A stretch of 64,000 bases of DNA from Siphonodentalium dalli (GCA_032622095.1 CP136063.1:270995426-271059425); one strand, 5' to 3'; counted from the stretch's first letter, positions 17,456-29,560 are shown. The notes: a model not told the origin generated them from the sequence alone. Numbers and translations: made by a program.

Positions 17456-17871
17456 TTCGAGAATTAACGATATTTGCAAGGAAATGGTTTACTTGTTTAA
17501 GCTAATTCCGTAGTCGCGAATTCCTAATTAAAAAAAATAAAATGAAGTCGGAGGAAATTTTTGAAAAACGATAAAATGGAATTTGGCAGCAGGTTTTGAG
17601 TAGGGGCGGGCGGGTTACCCTAAACACAGGTATTCTTCGTTTTGGCCTAAATATCACTTTTACGATATAACGGCCATGTTTAAAGAGTTACACCACAAAA
17701 ACACAAACTCCACAAAAGTTGTAAAACATTATAAATTCAGGGTGGGTGGGCTTGGGAGAGGCGGTTGTCACTGTAAAAACAAGACAGTCAATGACTGTGG
17801 GGTCGCTCACCAGACTGCAAGGACTGATAAGACTGGGACTCTGCCACTCTGGAGACCGAAACAGTCAGCAC
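17456..17871 (+). repeat. Segment B, copy 1 of segmental duplication
   Basis: Nearly identical to 18233-18653, starting TTCGAGAATTAACGATATTT and ending before the A segment at CAGTCAGCAC. A short part (GTCGCTCACCAGACTGCAA) also occurs near 54065. Confidence 0.85.
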
Positions 17872-18233
17872 TTCATTGACAGTTTACATCAGTAATTCTT
17901 ATGACTGCCAAAGAAGTTAATTCATAACAGTTTGACTGAAATCAGATACCTACTGTTATCTGATAGCACCTGAAGTTTGAAGTTGGATGTTCTTGTCCAG
18001 TATAGTTATTTTCAATCATATTTTTCTGAATCATTGTTACATTATATTACAGAAGTTATATTACACTAAATTATAAACAAATAATTCGCAGTCAAATTGG
18101 GAAATCGTATCCTCTCTATTGTCGCTTCCAAACCAGAACATAAAGCTATCTACATATGGAACATTCTTCATAGCTTCATGGGACATTGCGCTGTTAACTT
18201 ACAAAAGTTTGTTACATGTCTTTACAGGACATT
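17872..18233 (+). repeat. Segment A, copy 2
   Basis: Second copy of 15343-15704. It runs straight into segment B copy 2, without the about 1.75 kb that separates A and B in the first copy. Confidence 0.85.
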
Positions 18234-18653
18234 TCGAGAATTAACGATATTTGCAAGGAAATGGTTTACTTGTGTAAGCTAATTCCGTAGTCGCGAATTC
18301 CTAATTATAAAAAAAATAAAATGAAGTCGGAGGAAATTTTTGAAAAACGATAAAATGGAATTTGGCAGCAGGTTTTGAGTAGGGGCGGGCGGGTTACCCT
18401 AAACACAGGTATTCTTCGTTTTGGCCTAAATATCACTTTTACGAAATAACGGCCATGTTTAAAGAGTTACACCACAAAAACACAAACTCCACACAAGTTG
18501 TAAAACATTATAAATTCAGGGTGGGTGGGCTTGGGAGAGGCGGTTGTCACTGTAAAAACAAGACAGTCAATGACTGTGGGGTCGCTCACCAGACTGCAAA
18601 GACTGATAAGACTGGGACTCTGCCACTCTGGAGACCAAAACAGTTAGCACTTT
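18233..18653 (+). repeat. Segment B, copy 2
   Basis: Second copy of 17456-17871, with a few substitutions and small indels. Its end at CAGTTAGCACTT joins unrelated sequence. Confidence 0.85.
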
Positions 18654-18959
18654 TCATAATCACTTTAAAAGAAGTAGATTTAAACAGGATATGTGGCTAA
18701 AGAGACTTCAAGTATGTAGATTGGTAAAAATCCACCTTGAAATTGCCAACTGTACACTACTGATCACCCCCTCCTCCAGCTCAACAATTCCCCTCCGGAC
18801 CGGACTCCAGACTCCCAAGTCTTAGGTTGGAATTTCACCACCGACACCTCAAACTTTCTCAATTGTTGGAAATTTCCAATCTCACAAGCGCCTTTTTTCT
18901 AAAACCATTTAGACATGTTTGAAGCCCAATTATCCATGGACCCAAAACACAATACATGT

Positions 18960-19533
18960 ATGTCAGACCAATCAGTCAGGTGGTTCCAAGGTAGATGTTT
19001 TAATGAATTTGGTATTTCAATGATTTTATTAGACACAAAAGTGTTAACTCCCCATAGCCTGCCATTTCTTGACAGGTTGACCTCATTTTAACAAATCTGA
19101 ATCTCAGTCACTAAAGGATCCTCCTGATTCCTCCATACTATATGTAAGCTAAATAGTCCAAACTCTCTTGAGAAGACATTTTAAGGTCCCACCCTATTTC
19201 ACCTGGTGACCACATCTGAATAAATTTGAATCCCAGACACCAACGAACCCTTCATACATATCATAAATATCAGTAAAATAGACCTGATAGTCCTTGTGAA
19301 GGAAGCATATTAAGAGGGAAACTATCCTTCCCTTGGCCCCTATTTGACCAGGTGACCCCATTTAAAAAAATCTGAATTGCAGTCAAGGAAGAACATTCCA
19401 TTCTATATAAGCCAACTAGTTCTTGCAAACATATTTTAAGAATTACTATGTAGTGAAATAGTTAAGTCTCTGGCTCTGCCCTTATTTGACTTTGTGATCC
19501 CATTTTCATAAATCTGATAAGGATAAGATTTAA
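18960..19533 (+). repeat. 'Tctgaa..AGTCAC' dispersed repeat, left part
   Basis: Phrases ACAAATCTGAATCTCAGTCA, TTTGACCAGGTGACCCC and CCATACTATATGTAAGCTAAA recur at about 160-base spacing and continue after the hairpin array at 21110-21890. This suggests one older element split by the array. Confidence 0.6.
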
Positions 19534-20905
19534 GTTCCCCAGTTGAAGTTGGTGATATTCACCCATTGGGCACCTCATTTATGAATTTTATCTTCTGCAA
19601 ATTAGGGGATATAGAAACTTCATAGAAGGGAAATTTAACTAATAACAATGTAAATTTGATACTATAGATACTTCCCAGAAGATGAGGCCTAAGCAGAATG
19701 AGATCTCCAGAGGGTGGTGAATTTGGTGATGCTAGCCCGCTGTGTGGGATAGCATCACCAAAGGCGTGTCTGTTCCTACAGGCTAGCATCACTAAGTTCA
19801 CCCTCTGGGGACCTCATTCTGATAAGGCCCTCAACTGCTATGGAAGACCTAGAATAAGATTGAAGTTCCCCAGTTGAAGTTGGTGATGTTCACCCATTGG
19901 GCACCTCAATTGTGAATTTTATCTTCTGCAAATTAGGGGATATAGAAACTTCCTAGAACGGAAATTTAACTAACAACAATGTAAATTTGATACTATTGAC
20001 ACTTCCCAGAAGATGAGGCCTAAGCAGAATGAGGTCTCCAGATGGTAAATTTGGTGATGCTAGCCCGCTGTGTGGGATAGCATCACTAAAAGCATGTCTG
20101 TTCCTACATTGTGCATGTCTGGCCTCAAGCAACACAATGTATTATACAATCAAGTCTTGAAATAGTGTGATAGTGTGTCTGTCATTTGCAGAATGAGGTC
20201 CTCAGAGGGTGAATTTAGTGACGCTATCCCGCACTGCGGGCTAGCATCACTAAATTCACCCTCTGGGGACCTCATTCTGCTAAGGCCCCCAACTGCTATG
20301 GCAGACCTAGGATAAGATTGAAGTTCCCCAGTTGAACTTGGTGATGTTCACCCATTGGGCACCTTAATTATGAATTTATCTTCTGCAAATTAGGGGATAT
20401 AGAAACTTCCTAGAAGGGAAATGTAACTAACAACAATGTTAATTTGATACTATAGATACTTCCCAGAAGATGAGGCCTAAGCAGAATGAGGTCTCCAGAG
20501 GGTGAATTTGGTGATGCTAGGCCGCTGTGTGGGATCACTAAATTCACCCTCTGGGAGCCTCATTCTGCAAATGACATTAGTCCTGATATGAACAATAAAT
20601 GATAGATTGGGAATTAATGACTTCTAGCAGATCTGCAAGGAATGTTTATAAACATATCTTGAAAGATTCTCCAGTTAAAGTTGGTGATGTGCACCCATTG
20701 GGCACCTCAATTATGCATTTTATATTCACAAATTAGGGGATATAGAAACTAAACTGAAGGGAAAAAGTAGGTAAAAATGTCAATTTAAGTGCCTATATAC
20801 TTCCCAGAAGATGAGGCCTAAGGCTAGTGTATTTGGTGATGCTAGACTGCTGTGCAGGGTAGCATAACTAAATTCACCCTCTGGGGACCTCATTCTGCAA
20901 ATACC
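19534..20905 (+). repeat. Tandem array of long-hairpin units
   Basis: Units begin with CCCCAGTTGAAGTTGGTGAT or its variants at about 19538, 19872, 20327 and 20672. Each contains a hairpin AGAATGAGGTC...GGTGAATTTGGTGATGC / GCATCACTAAATTCACC...GACCTCATTCT. The cleanest, 20188-20280, is a 93-base near-perfect palindrome. The family also occurs at 5842-6240. No coding sequence. Confidence 0.78.
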
Positions 20906-21099
20906 AGACACACTAAATTCAGGTTAATACAATTGACTTAATCTGCTGGTGGGAGAGATCCTGTGAGTTAGGAGATGAGATAGGGTGGAATGCTGTTGGT
21001 TGGGGGCAGGGTGAGGTTCTGGGTCATGTGGGGGAGGGTGATATTTTTTTGTGTATGTTAAATTGATCAAGGAGTTCCTGAATTTGTTATTATTTTTTG

Positions 21100-21897
21100 G
21101 GGAATTATGGCCCTGGCTCCACCCCTATTTGACCCAGCGACCCCATTTGAACAAATCTGAACCCCAGTCATTCAATGACCCCCCATACCAAATATAAACT
21201 AAAACGGCATAATGGTTCTAGACAAGAAGTCGTTATAAGAATTACCAAGGAGGAATATAGTTATGGCCCTGGTTTCGCAACTATTTGACACACTGACCTC
21301 ATTTGAACAAATCTGAATGACAGTCACCTAGGGAACATCCACACCAAATATGATCAAAATGCAAAAATGTAATTTTGTTAAGAGTTATGTCCCTGACTCT
21401 GCCCCTATTTGACCCAGTGACCCAATTTGAACAAATCTGATTCCCAGTCCCTCAGTACCAAATATAAGCTAAATCGGCCCACTATAATTTTTTAGAAAAA
21501 GTCATTGTAAGAATTACTATGAGTTATGGCCCTGGTTTCTCAATGAATTGACCGGGTGACCTCATTTGAACAAATCTGAACACCAGTCACCCTCCATACC
21601 AAATATTAGCTAAATGGACACAATGGTTATGGACAAGAAGTTGTTGTAAGAATTACTATGGATGAATAGAGTTATGGCCCTGGTTTCGCAACTAGTTGAC
21701 CCAGTGACCTCATTTGAACAAATCTGAATTAGAGTGACCTAGGGAACATCCACACCAAATATGAACCAATTCGGTCGTATGGAACTTCAGAAGAAGATGT
21801 TCAAAGAATTGTTGATGGACGGCTCGACGGACGTACGGACGGACGAGGAGTGATGACTATAGCTCCACCGGAGACTTCGTCTCAGGTGAGCTAAAAA
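21100..21897 (+). repeat. 'GAGCTAAAA'-ending dispersed repeat, right part
   Basis: About 160-base diverged tandem units containing GTTATGGCCCTGG, TTTGACCCAGTGACC and ACAAATCTGAA. It finishes with a GGACGGACG run at about 21832-21845 and GTGAGCTAAAAA at 21885-21897. Confidence 0.65.
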
Positions 21898-22105
21898 GTC
21901 CATGTGTATCTGTGGACACATGCACCCATGACAATATACCAGGACAAATGTTGTAATGGGGGAAGTCTGTAATTTGCAGATACCGAACTTGGTACCTGGC
22001 CGATTTCTGATTTTTTTTATCAGAATACTCTGACCAGGTTGTGATCCCAGGTCCGCTGGCATGAAAGACCAGTATGCTACCTCTCGGCTACCAACTTTCC
22101 ATAAG
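21898..22105 (-). mobile_element. tRNA-derived SINE, 3'-truncated copy
   Basis: In reverse complement it begins GTTGGTAGCCGAGAGGTAGC (A-box region, plus-strand about 22075-22097) and has GGGATCACAACCTGG (B-box region, about 22034-22048). It continues through GTACCAAGTTCGGTATCTG and CCCCATTACAACATTTGTCC. This matches the left two-thirds of the SINE at 62418. Confidence 0.75.
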
Positions 22106-22289
22106 TCAGCCCAAAAAATCACCTGTTGTATTTAATTCAGTTATACTTTCACTTTCGGTCATGAAGTCGACCAATCAGAACTGCTTCCGGGTGCGGTCGC
22201 TTACGTCCTGAATTTGGCGAAAGGGAATAAAATAAATATTTATCATGGAATCGGGTCTCAAAAGTCACGCAAATAATGTAATCTCGAGT

Positions 22290-23243
22290 AGGCCTGTAAC
22301 GATTTATCGCGATTTCGATTCATCGCGATTCGACATTCACGATTCTACTATGATGTGATTCATTTGTAATTTCGATACACTATGATATAGTTCCGCTTCC
22401 ATATTATGCAGTTACCATACGAAGTCAATCGGGTCCCCTCGTTCGTTTCCGTAAGCTGTGAATGCTTACTACTTGTTATCGGAAGGAAATCTGTAAATTT
22501 TGTTTGTTTCCTTGAGCTCGCACTTTGACCTTTGACACAAACGTTGGCGGAAGTGAAATGACTGACCTCCGTAACCTAGCCTCAGAATGTAAGCCATGCT
22601 CCTATTGGTTTAATTTGATGAACAAATCAAATACTAGTATATTGGATATATCGTCTGCGCAAAACAACAACACGTGGGCCGTGGAAAGATGTCTGCTCAA
22701 GAAAGCTTAAAACTTGTCAATCCGACAGCGGCCTACGGGTCGAAAATCTGTCAGTATTACGGTTTTGGGACGTACACAGTTGAAGAGGATGGAAAGCCAT
22801 GCATTAAGACAGACAGAACTAAAACGATCTGCAAATTATGTTCGACGGCAACCTCTTACAAGACTGGTGTCACGACCAACATGTCGCACCATTTGAAACG
22901 ACATCATTCCCAGCCAGCTGTTGTGATTATGTGATATATAAACAGATGAGTGAGAAACTTTTCAACTATTTTACCGACTTCAGTATCAATATGTCATGTT
23001 GTACTGGTATTGTACGAGCATACTACATTACTACATACACAAACCGGTAGAACTAAACAATTATGAAACTCCACAGTAATATTAGAAAAACTATCATTAA
23101 AACTCAACCTGAGAGTTGTGCAAATTTGGAGTGTTGAATAGCTATTTACTCGTGGGATAAAATTTTGCGTATTGTGACACGCATCGTATCGTTTGCCCCG
23201 TATCGCGATACGTATCCTGACCAAGCGTATCGTTACGGGCCTA
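22290..23243 (+). mobile_element. hAT-type element with 8-bp target duplication
   Basis: The left end TAGGCCTGTAACGAT (22290) is matched by the inverted right end, which reads TAGGCCCGTAACGAT in reverse complement (to 23243). Flanks ATCTCGAG (22282-22289) and ATCTCGAA (23244-23251) form an 8-bp target duplication with one change, diagnostic of hAT insertions. At 954 bp it lacks a transposase catalytic domain; it keeps only a BED-finger exon, so it is an internally deleted derivative. Confidence 0.82.
22689..22934 (+). CDS. BED-type zinc-finger remnant of a hAT transposase
   Basis: ATG 22689 opens an 81-codon frame ending TGA 22932-22934. The core reads SKICQYYGFGTY, then TICKLC, then NMSHHLKRHH: aromatic residues, CX2C and HX4H spacing typical of BED fingers, the DNA-binding domain at the start of hAT/ZBED transposases. 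It lies within hAT terminal repeats, so it is the N-terminal exon of the lost transposase. Whether it is expressed as a small DNA-binding protein is unknown. The frame ends soon after the finger. Confidence 0.75.
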   Translation: MSAQESLKLVNPTAAYGSKICQYYGFGTYTVEEDGKPCIKTDRTKTICKLCSTATSYKTGVTTNMSHHLKRHHSQPAVVIM

Positions 23244-23251
23244 ATCTCGAA

Positions 23252-23820
23252 CTGGGATCTTCACGCTCCGATGAATAAACCATTAAGCAACAGGTATGAA
23301 CAAAGAAGTACATTCTCCGCGTTATATTTTGACTTTATAAGGTTCCCTGTCAAAACTTACAAAAGGTTCCCGGGTTTTGTACTGGTGGAATATATGATTT
23401 CTACGGTCGATAGCATTTATTCATGACATGATCTAAACATAAGGTAATCAATTGCGTTCTGCATCTAGCGATCACGCACCGTGTAGACAATTTATACAGT
23501 GTCGATACAGATTACAAATATATGCGGCGATTAATTACCGCCACAGGTTGCGATCGAAGTGCCTACTTTGCATAATGCATGTCTATTTTGAACGGCATAC
23601 ATTCAAAATGACCTAGTTTGCTAACTTGGCAACCTTGTGTTTCAATTTTTGTGATCTTAGGTCATTTGCCATATGTTATCTAACGCAAAAAACAAGGTTA
23701 CACCAAAGTAACACCGATTTGAAAATATTTGGTGTCGACGTCGAAACAGGTCCCCGATATTGACATCTAATTGAATCTTGAATATTCGCAGGTCTCTACT
23801 CTATGTTGACACCAATCAAT
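23252..23820. other. Unassigned stretch
   Basis: No gene or clear repeat found between the hAT element and the next dispersed repeat. Confidence 0.35.
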
Positions 23821-24060
23821 GGTTGTTGATCACCATGTAGAAATTTGATGCTGTGCTCAGAGTCAGAATGACATTCACATTGACATACCACATGGTGCAT
23901 CGAATTTTCGGAATGCAATTTTTGTGTTTTCATTTTTGCCTGTCATCACGCTAAAAGTATCTACATGTAGGCCTGCATATGCTTAGAAGAATTGAGTTCA
24001 CAAATATGCACATATAGCTTACCTGCTCAGTTTATCTCAGTTGTTGTGTTAACGACAATC
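23821..24060 (+). repeat. Dispersed repeat D, copy 1
   Basis: Shares GCATCGAATTTTCG, AATGCAATTTTTGTGTT, GCCTGTCATCACG and TGCTTAGAAGAATTGA with 36690-36895, and its 3' half with 35975-36070. Direct orientation in all three. Confidence 0.75.
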
Positions 24061-24950
24061 ACCAGCACTGACCTTGTTCGCGAAATTGTGGCAGGACTTT
24101 TTTCTTTTTGTGATTGCGTACTAATTCATAGCACAAACTTATATCTCTTCGCTCGTTCAGCCGTTGTTGGCAGAAATACATAATATTTTCAATACTTATA
24201 ACTACATAAATAGTTTGTTTCACACAATCACAGAATAGTATGGGTTTAAATTGTTAATACGTTTGGAACTATATCTTGTTATCTTCCAATTTTATGATTT
24301 ACTTTGAATCAATATCGATTTTTAGATCGTACTAGTATCGATAAAAATCTGGCTGAAGCATTCAATCGAATCTTATAGTTTCGGTTTGAACTTTGTGAAT
24401 AGTGCATCAATCTTTCAGTCGAAAATACCGATAGAAAATTGAAAATGGTCTCTACATGTGCATTCATGCGGCTGGAATTCATTTTCTGGGCAAATATTTT
24501 TAATATTTTTTTTTAATTTGTAAACAAAACTTTTTCATGCAATTTAATTCACGCTTTGTTTTAACTCTTGCGCTTTAGTTTGATTTGTTTCCAATTATAA
24601 TCAAATAGAGTGTATAGACCTGTTGGAAATACATTATAAACTGGCTCCTTGCCCTTGTAAATAACAAAGTACATCAATGATTGTATGACGTTTAATCGTC
24701 GTTTATAGAAATACATGTAGGAGAATGTTGCAGATCGACTGATTTGCGTTGGCATCTTGACAGCATTTTACGACAATAATGCTTTAGGCCCACCGATCCT
24801 ATGTCCTACATTCGTGCTATCCAAAATTCAAAATTCAAGGGTCGTATTACTTAAAAATTGGTGACGTCACAAAATCAGATATAGCCTATATACGACCCAA
24901 AGCGTCTTTGGTTCGTTATTAACACCCACGACAAATTTCATGATGATCAG
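24061..24950. other. Unassigned stretch
   Basis: AT-rich, no recognised element or coding sequence. Confidence 0.35.
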
Positions 24951-26182
24951 AAGAACAGTATGACCTGTAGCCGTTGCAAATGGATTAAATTTTTCAATCC
25001 AAGATGGCCACTGGCGGCCATGTTTTTTTGCCGAATGGCCCCAAAATGACTCGTTTCCATCTACTTATTAACAGCTGTGACATATTTCATAATGATCCGA
25101 CTAAGGTAGGACCTCTAGCCCGTGCCAAGGATTTATTCATGCAAAGAGTAAAATCCAAGATGGCTGCTGCCGGCCATATTTTTTGGCCCAATGACCCCAA
25201 AATGATTGGTTTCCATCTACATGTCATTGTTAACATCGATGACAAATTTCACGATGATCAGACGAACAGTACGACCTGTAGCCCGTGCTAATGGATTTAA
25301 ATTTGAAATTCAAGATGGCAGCTGGCGGCCATGTTTTTTTGCCGAATGACACAAAAATTACTCGTTCTCATCTAGATGTCAATGTCAACAGCCATGACAA
25401 ATCTCATATTGATCCAACCAAATGTACTACGACCTGTAGCCCATGCCAAAGGATTTAGTCATGCTGAGTAAAATCCAAGATGGCTGCTGGCGGCCATGTT
25501 TTTTGGCCGAATGACCCCAAAATGACTCGTTCCCATCTACATGTCAATATTAACATCGATGATAAATTTCATGATGATCAGACAAACAGTACTACCTGTA
25601 GCCCGTGCTAATGGATTGAAATTTGAAATTCAAGATGGCCGCTGGCGGCCATGTTTTTTGGCCCAATGACCCCAAAATGGCTTGTTCCCATCTGCACGTC
25701 AATATTAACATCGATGACAAATTTCATGAAGATCCGACCAAAGCTACAACCTGTAGCCCATGCAGAAGGATTTAGTCATGCAAAGAGTAAAATCCAAGAT
25801 GGCTGCTGGCGGCCATATGTTTTGGCCAAACGACCCCAAAATGACTCGTTCCCATCTCCAGTTACAACATCGATGACAAATTTCATGATGATCAGACGAA
25901 CAGTACGACTTGTAGCCTGTGCTAATGGATTGAAATTTTAAATACAAGATGGCCGCTTGCGGCCATGTTTTTTTTCCAAATGACCCCAAAATGACTCATT
26001 CCCATCTACATGTCAATGTCAACAGGTATGACAAATTTCATAATAATCCGACCAAAGGTACGACCTGTAGCCAGTGCTAAAGGAAATTGTTGACGAGTCA
26101 CGCACACACACACGGATGACGGATACCAAGCCATGGCAAATAGCTCAAACTTTACAAAGTAAAGTTGAGCTAAAAATGTAGG
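24950..26182 (+). repeat. 155-165 bp tandem array 1, dimeric, with terminal hairpin
   Basis: AAGATGGC marks seven units at 25001, 25157, 25312, 25477, 25632, 25796 and 25946. Two unit types alternate strictly: one preceded by GCTAATGGATT and an AAATT run, the other by AAAGAGTAAAATCCAAGATGG. The array ends with a CACACACACGGATGACGGA tail and a hairpin GCTCAAACTTTACAAAG / AAGTTGAGCTAAAAA at 26142-26176. Internal about 160-bp arrays plus a 3' hairpin recall the bivalve Helitron-like 'pearl' elements; that link is inference. Confidence 0.75.
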
Positions 26183-27334
26183 AATAAAATCTCGGACAAA
26201 ATTATACATTTTGCAAGTCGAAAAATGGGAATGTAACGCCACCATAAAAAGTCTGACAGATGTCATAATCGCAGGTCCCCATGTTGTTGATGTCTGTTCC
26301 AACTTCCACGGAAAATGATCAGAAAACAGCTGAGAAAAACTCCAGACAAATTTATGTCCACAGACAAGCTGATTGGAGTATAAACCCCCTTCTCCACAAC
26401 CGCGTTGCAGGGGTATAATTAATGGACAAAACATTTCCCCCCAACCTGTGATATCACTGCGACATAAGACAACAAAATCAAATAATAAAGACATCCACAG
26501 CCAGAGGTCAGAGTAGATTTTGTATCGCATTCCCTACCAATACATCTTTTTCCCAGTAAAGGGCCATAACTCTGGGAAAAAGTGTGAACAAAACCGAAAT
26601 TGGAATTCCCAGTTTTGAGCTGTGTTGTGAAATTTTAGTTATGGATAGACAGAATGACACACCGAAAGGAAAGACAGACTGAGGTACATGTACATGTATC
26701 ACTATATATACCCCTAATCCTTGGTACGGGTACATGTACAACTGTACATACTGTATACATGTACTATACATGCTGTATACATGTACATGTACACCAATCA
26801 GTAAGCCTGGGGGGGGGGGGCTTGTGCATGTACATGTATTTACTCATAAAGTAGGTACTGGGCTTACTCACAAGGCCCCTTCCCCTTTGCAAACATTGAG
26901 TTAGCCTTCAGGTGCTGAGTGCTGACATGCCATCATGTTTTATGTCATTACCATATTTTGGTACTGAAAAAGATAACAATGTGATTTATTTATATCAATA
27001 ACAAGATAAAATCACATGATAATGACCAGAAACAGTGACAAGACAGTTCAGCTTCTATACATTTGGGATAAAAAAAAGCACAGATGTGCTTGAGTACATG
27101 TATCTTCTCCTACAGGGTACCTGTATTCTACAGGATAGAAAGACATGATTGTATTCACATTCCAAATGCTCAACAATGGGGGTGGGATAAACTGGGCTTA
27201 TCTACCGGTACGAGGAGACTAGGTTTATCCTCGAGGATGGGCTTACTAACGGTTGTATACAGTAATAATGCCAAAGTAAAAAGAAACTATGTTTCCTTAC
27301 ATCGACCGACCCTAAAAATAACCCGCCGACCCAG
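26183..27334. other. Low-complexity stretch with ACATGT microsatellite
   Basis: Contains a TACATGTA-rich block at about 26680-26860 and a G12 run near 26809-26820. No gene recognised. Confidence 0.4.
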
Positions 27335-27537
27335 GGGGCGTCTGCAAAAAAAATCCGTATATAGGGCCGGGGTGGGTGGGTGGTCCAGAGGCGGAAAAAT
27401 TGATGCTTGTAAATTTTTTCCAAAATGGGTTTTTTTCAAACAATTTACAAGTACTGACCATGTAATGTTGTTTGTAAGCATGTTAGTACCATGCTTGTTG
27501 GTATAGGGCTATATAGGCAGCTATAGTGACTCTTTAG
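27335..27537 (+). repeat. Dispersed G-rich repeat, copy 2
   Basis: Matches 30-252 over its length, including the block TATATAGGGCCGGGGTGGG and the final GTGACTCTTTAG. Confidence 0.75.
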
Positions 27538-28660
27538 TCTCAGATTTAGCAACATTCTGGATTTCACAGCATCCCGGACCACTTCACAGTGGACCACCGT
27601 ATTAACGTTCAGGAAACTTATGATCAACGGAAGAAATATTTAGTAACAAAACAAAAAAACTCTATCACTAATTGGATACTACATGGTGAATACTCAATGA
27701 TGACTACTAGTAGATATCATTAACCTGATTGTTGCATAACATGAAATTGAAAAGGGTATCTCTTAAATTTCTAATGTCTGAAATACTGTCTTGTTCTGGC
27801 ATGCAATCAAATTCATTCCTTCTGGTTATTTCTCATCTTGAATGATTGCAAGTAATGTTAATTTGCAACAATTATCCAAATAAAACTGAATTGGTTATGA
27901 TGAATGGCATTACTGTTTACTGCTCAGACAATACCAAATGAAGGTGACGCTATTCTCATTGAATTTCCGAACTTCATCTGGGAGCTTTACTGCTCAACAA
28001 GACGAAACTAAAATACTAATTGTATACTGTTATCACTTACAAATAGACGAACTGAAATAATGTGATGCATTCAGATGCATTGAGAAATGACAACCGACAC
28101 TTAACTTATATTGCAAAAACTTTGTATGGACTTAATTTCATAAAGTCTAACAGGGCCCATGACCCTGGTAGGTATCGGTGGTCGCAACCCGCGATATTAT
28201 GCATATTCGTCCCCCATTTCTGGTCCGTCACCATGCCATAGGGCATCAAATATGACAACTGACTCTTGAGTTAAAATTCAAAATGTTTGTACGGACAAAC
28301 GCATAACCAAAAAACAATTCCCCTCCCACCCCATCCCGTTGGATAAGACTAAAGAGTTCTTTGATCATACATATATAATTGTGGAACCCCTGACCTGTTT
28401 ACCACTATTTACACTGGCCAGTGTTCTCTGTCAGACACAACACACTTGATATATTAAGGCTATAATGGGGTCTAGGGCAATTTGTGACATATAGTGTACC
28501 TTCAATACTTAATTAATATTGTTGTTAGATACTGAAAACACCATGCAGGAAACACATGGAAATACAGCATATTTTTCGTTTTTCTGATCTGTGTTTACCA
28601 ATTAGTAAGGCAGTTAACACAGTTATTGAAGAACGGCTAAAAAAAAACCTCTGAAATTTT
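27538..28660. other. Unassigned stretch
   Basis: No gene or tandem repeat seen apart from the short C-rich match at 28303-28336 to positions 338-368. Confidence 0.35.
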
Positions 28661-28664
28661 GATA

Positions 28665-28870
28665 AAAACATGAGAAACGGGGGGTGGGTCCCCAAAATTT
28701 TGGAGGACAACAATATTTTTTTTGCAAAAATGGGGTGGTGGGTCCATCGAGGTCGGAAAAAACCTTTTTGGGCCCTATATGTGCAATTTTTTCTAGACCC
28801 CCCCCCCCCCCTGGCCGACCCTAAACTTTTTATTGATATTTTGAGAAAAAGTCAAAATTTTCAAAAATTT
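28665..28870 (+). repeat. G/C-run dispersed repeat
   Basis: GGGGGGTGGGTCCCC, GGGGTGGTGGGTCCATCG, AGGTCGGAAAAAACC and a C14 run. Similar 'GGTGGGTG...GGTCGGAAAA' blocks recur at about 29720-29900, 30195-30290 (inverted), 30540-30600 and 32920-33065. Confidence 0.5.
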
Positions 28871-29360
28871 ACTGATTTTACCACTAATGCTTATAAATAT
28901 TGATGACCTTTAGTGTGCAAAACACATGGTTTCTAACATATCCCTGTGAAAAGTTACCATGAATTGACAGCTGTCTCAAAGGCCCCAGGTGTGTGATGGG
29001 TTGTGGATTGATGGGCATACATTTTGCAATTTTAATTTCCTGAGTGTATCTCGGACTACATGTATCTCCTGCCTGCTTTATGTCTTGTTTGGGACTTATG
29101 GAACACTATCAACAGACAGGGTGGGTGTGTATCTGTATATATACATGTATAGAGGTATCACCACATATGTTAGGGGTATAAAATGTAGCTACTGTCTCCA
29201 AAAACCAGGCATGCTCGGTGGTCGTCCTGGCTACCCCCAGACAATGGGATGTAGTCGTCACAATACAAGTACGGTATAATGGCGGTATTATTGGTAAAAT
29301 TCTTATAAAAAGTTAGTGACATCAATTTCCTACCAAGTTTATAGCCAAATTTATGAAAAT

Positions 29361-29560
29361 GTGCTACATGTATGTCATGTACATGTATGTGAATAATAAA
29401 AAACATACCTAAGCATGAAATTTGATTTATTTTATCAATCTTAATGTATATTTACAATGTGCTACATGTACAGTATGTCATGTACATGTATGTGAATAAT
29501 AAAAAACATACCTAAGCATGAAATTTGATTTTTTTTATCAATCTTAATGTATATTTCCAC
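29361..29560 (+). repeat. 98-bp direct duplication
   Basis: GTGCTACATGTA begins at 29361 and 29459. The following GTGAATAATAAAAAACATAC and GCATGAAATTTGATTT are nearly identical in both units. Confidence 0.85.

Noticed and set aside
24950-26182. CRISPR-like array
   Set aside because: Units are about 160 bp, directly abutting, without short constant repeats and unique spacers; this is a eukaryotic satellite.
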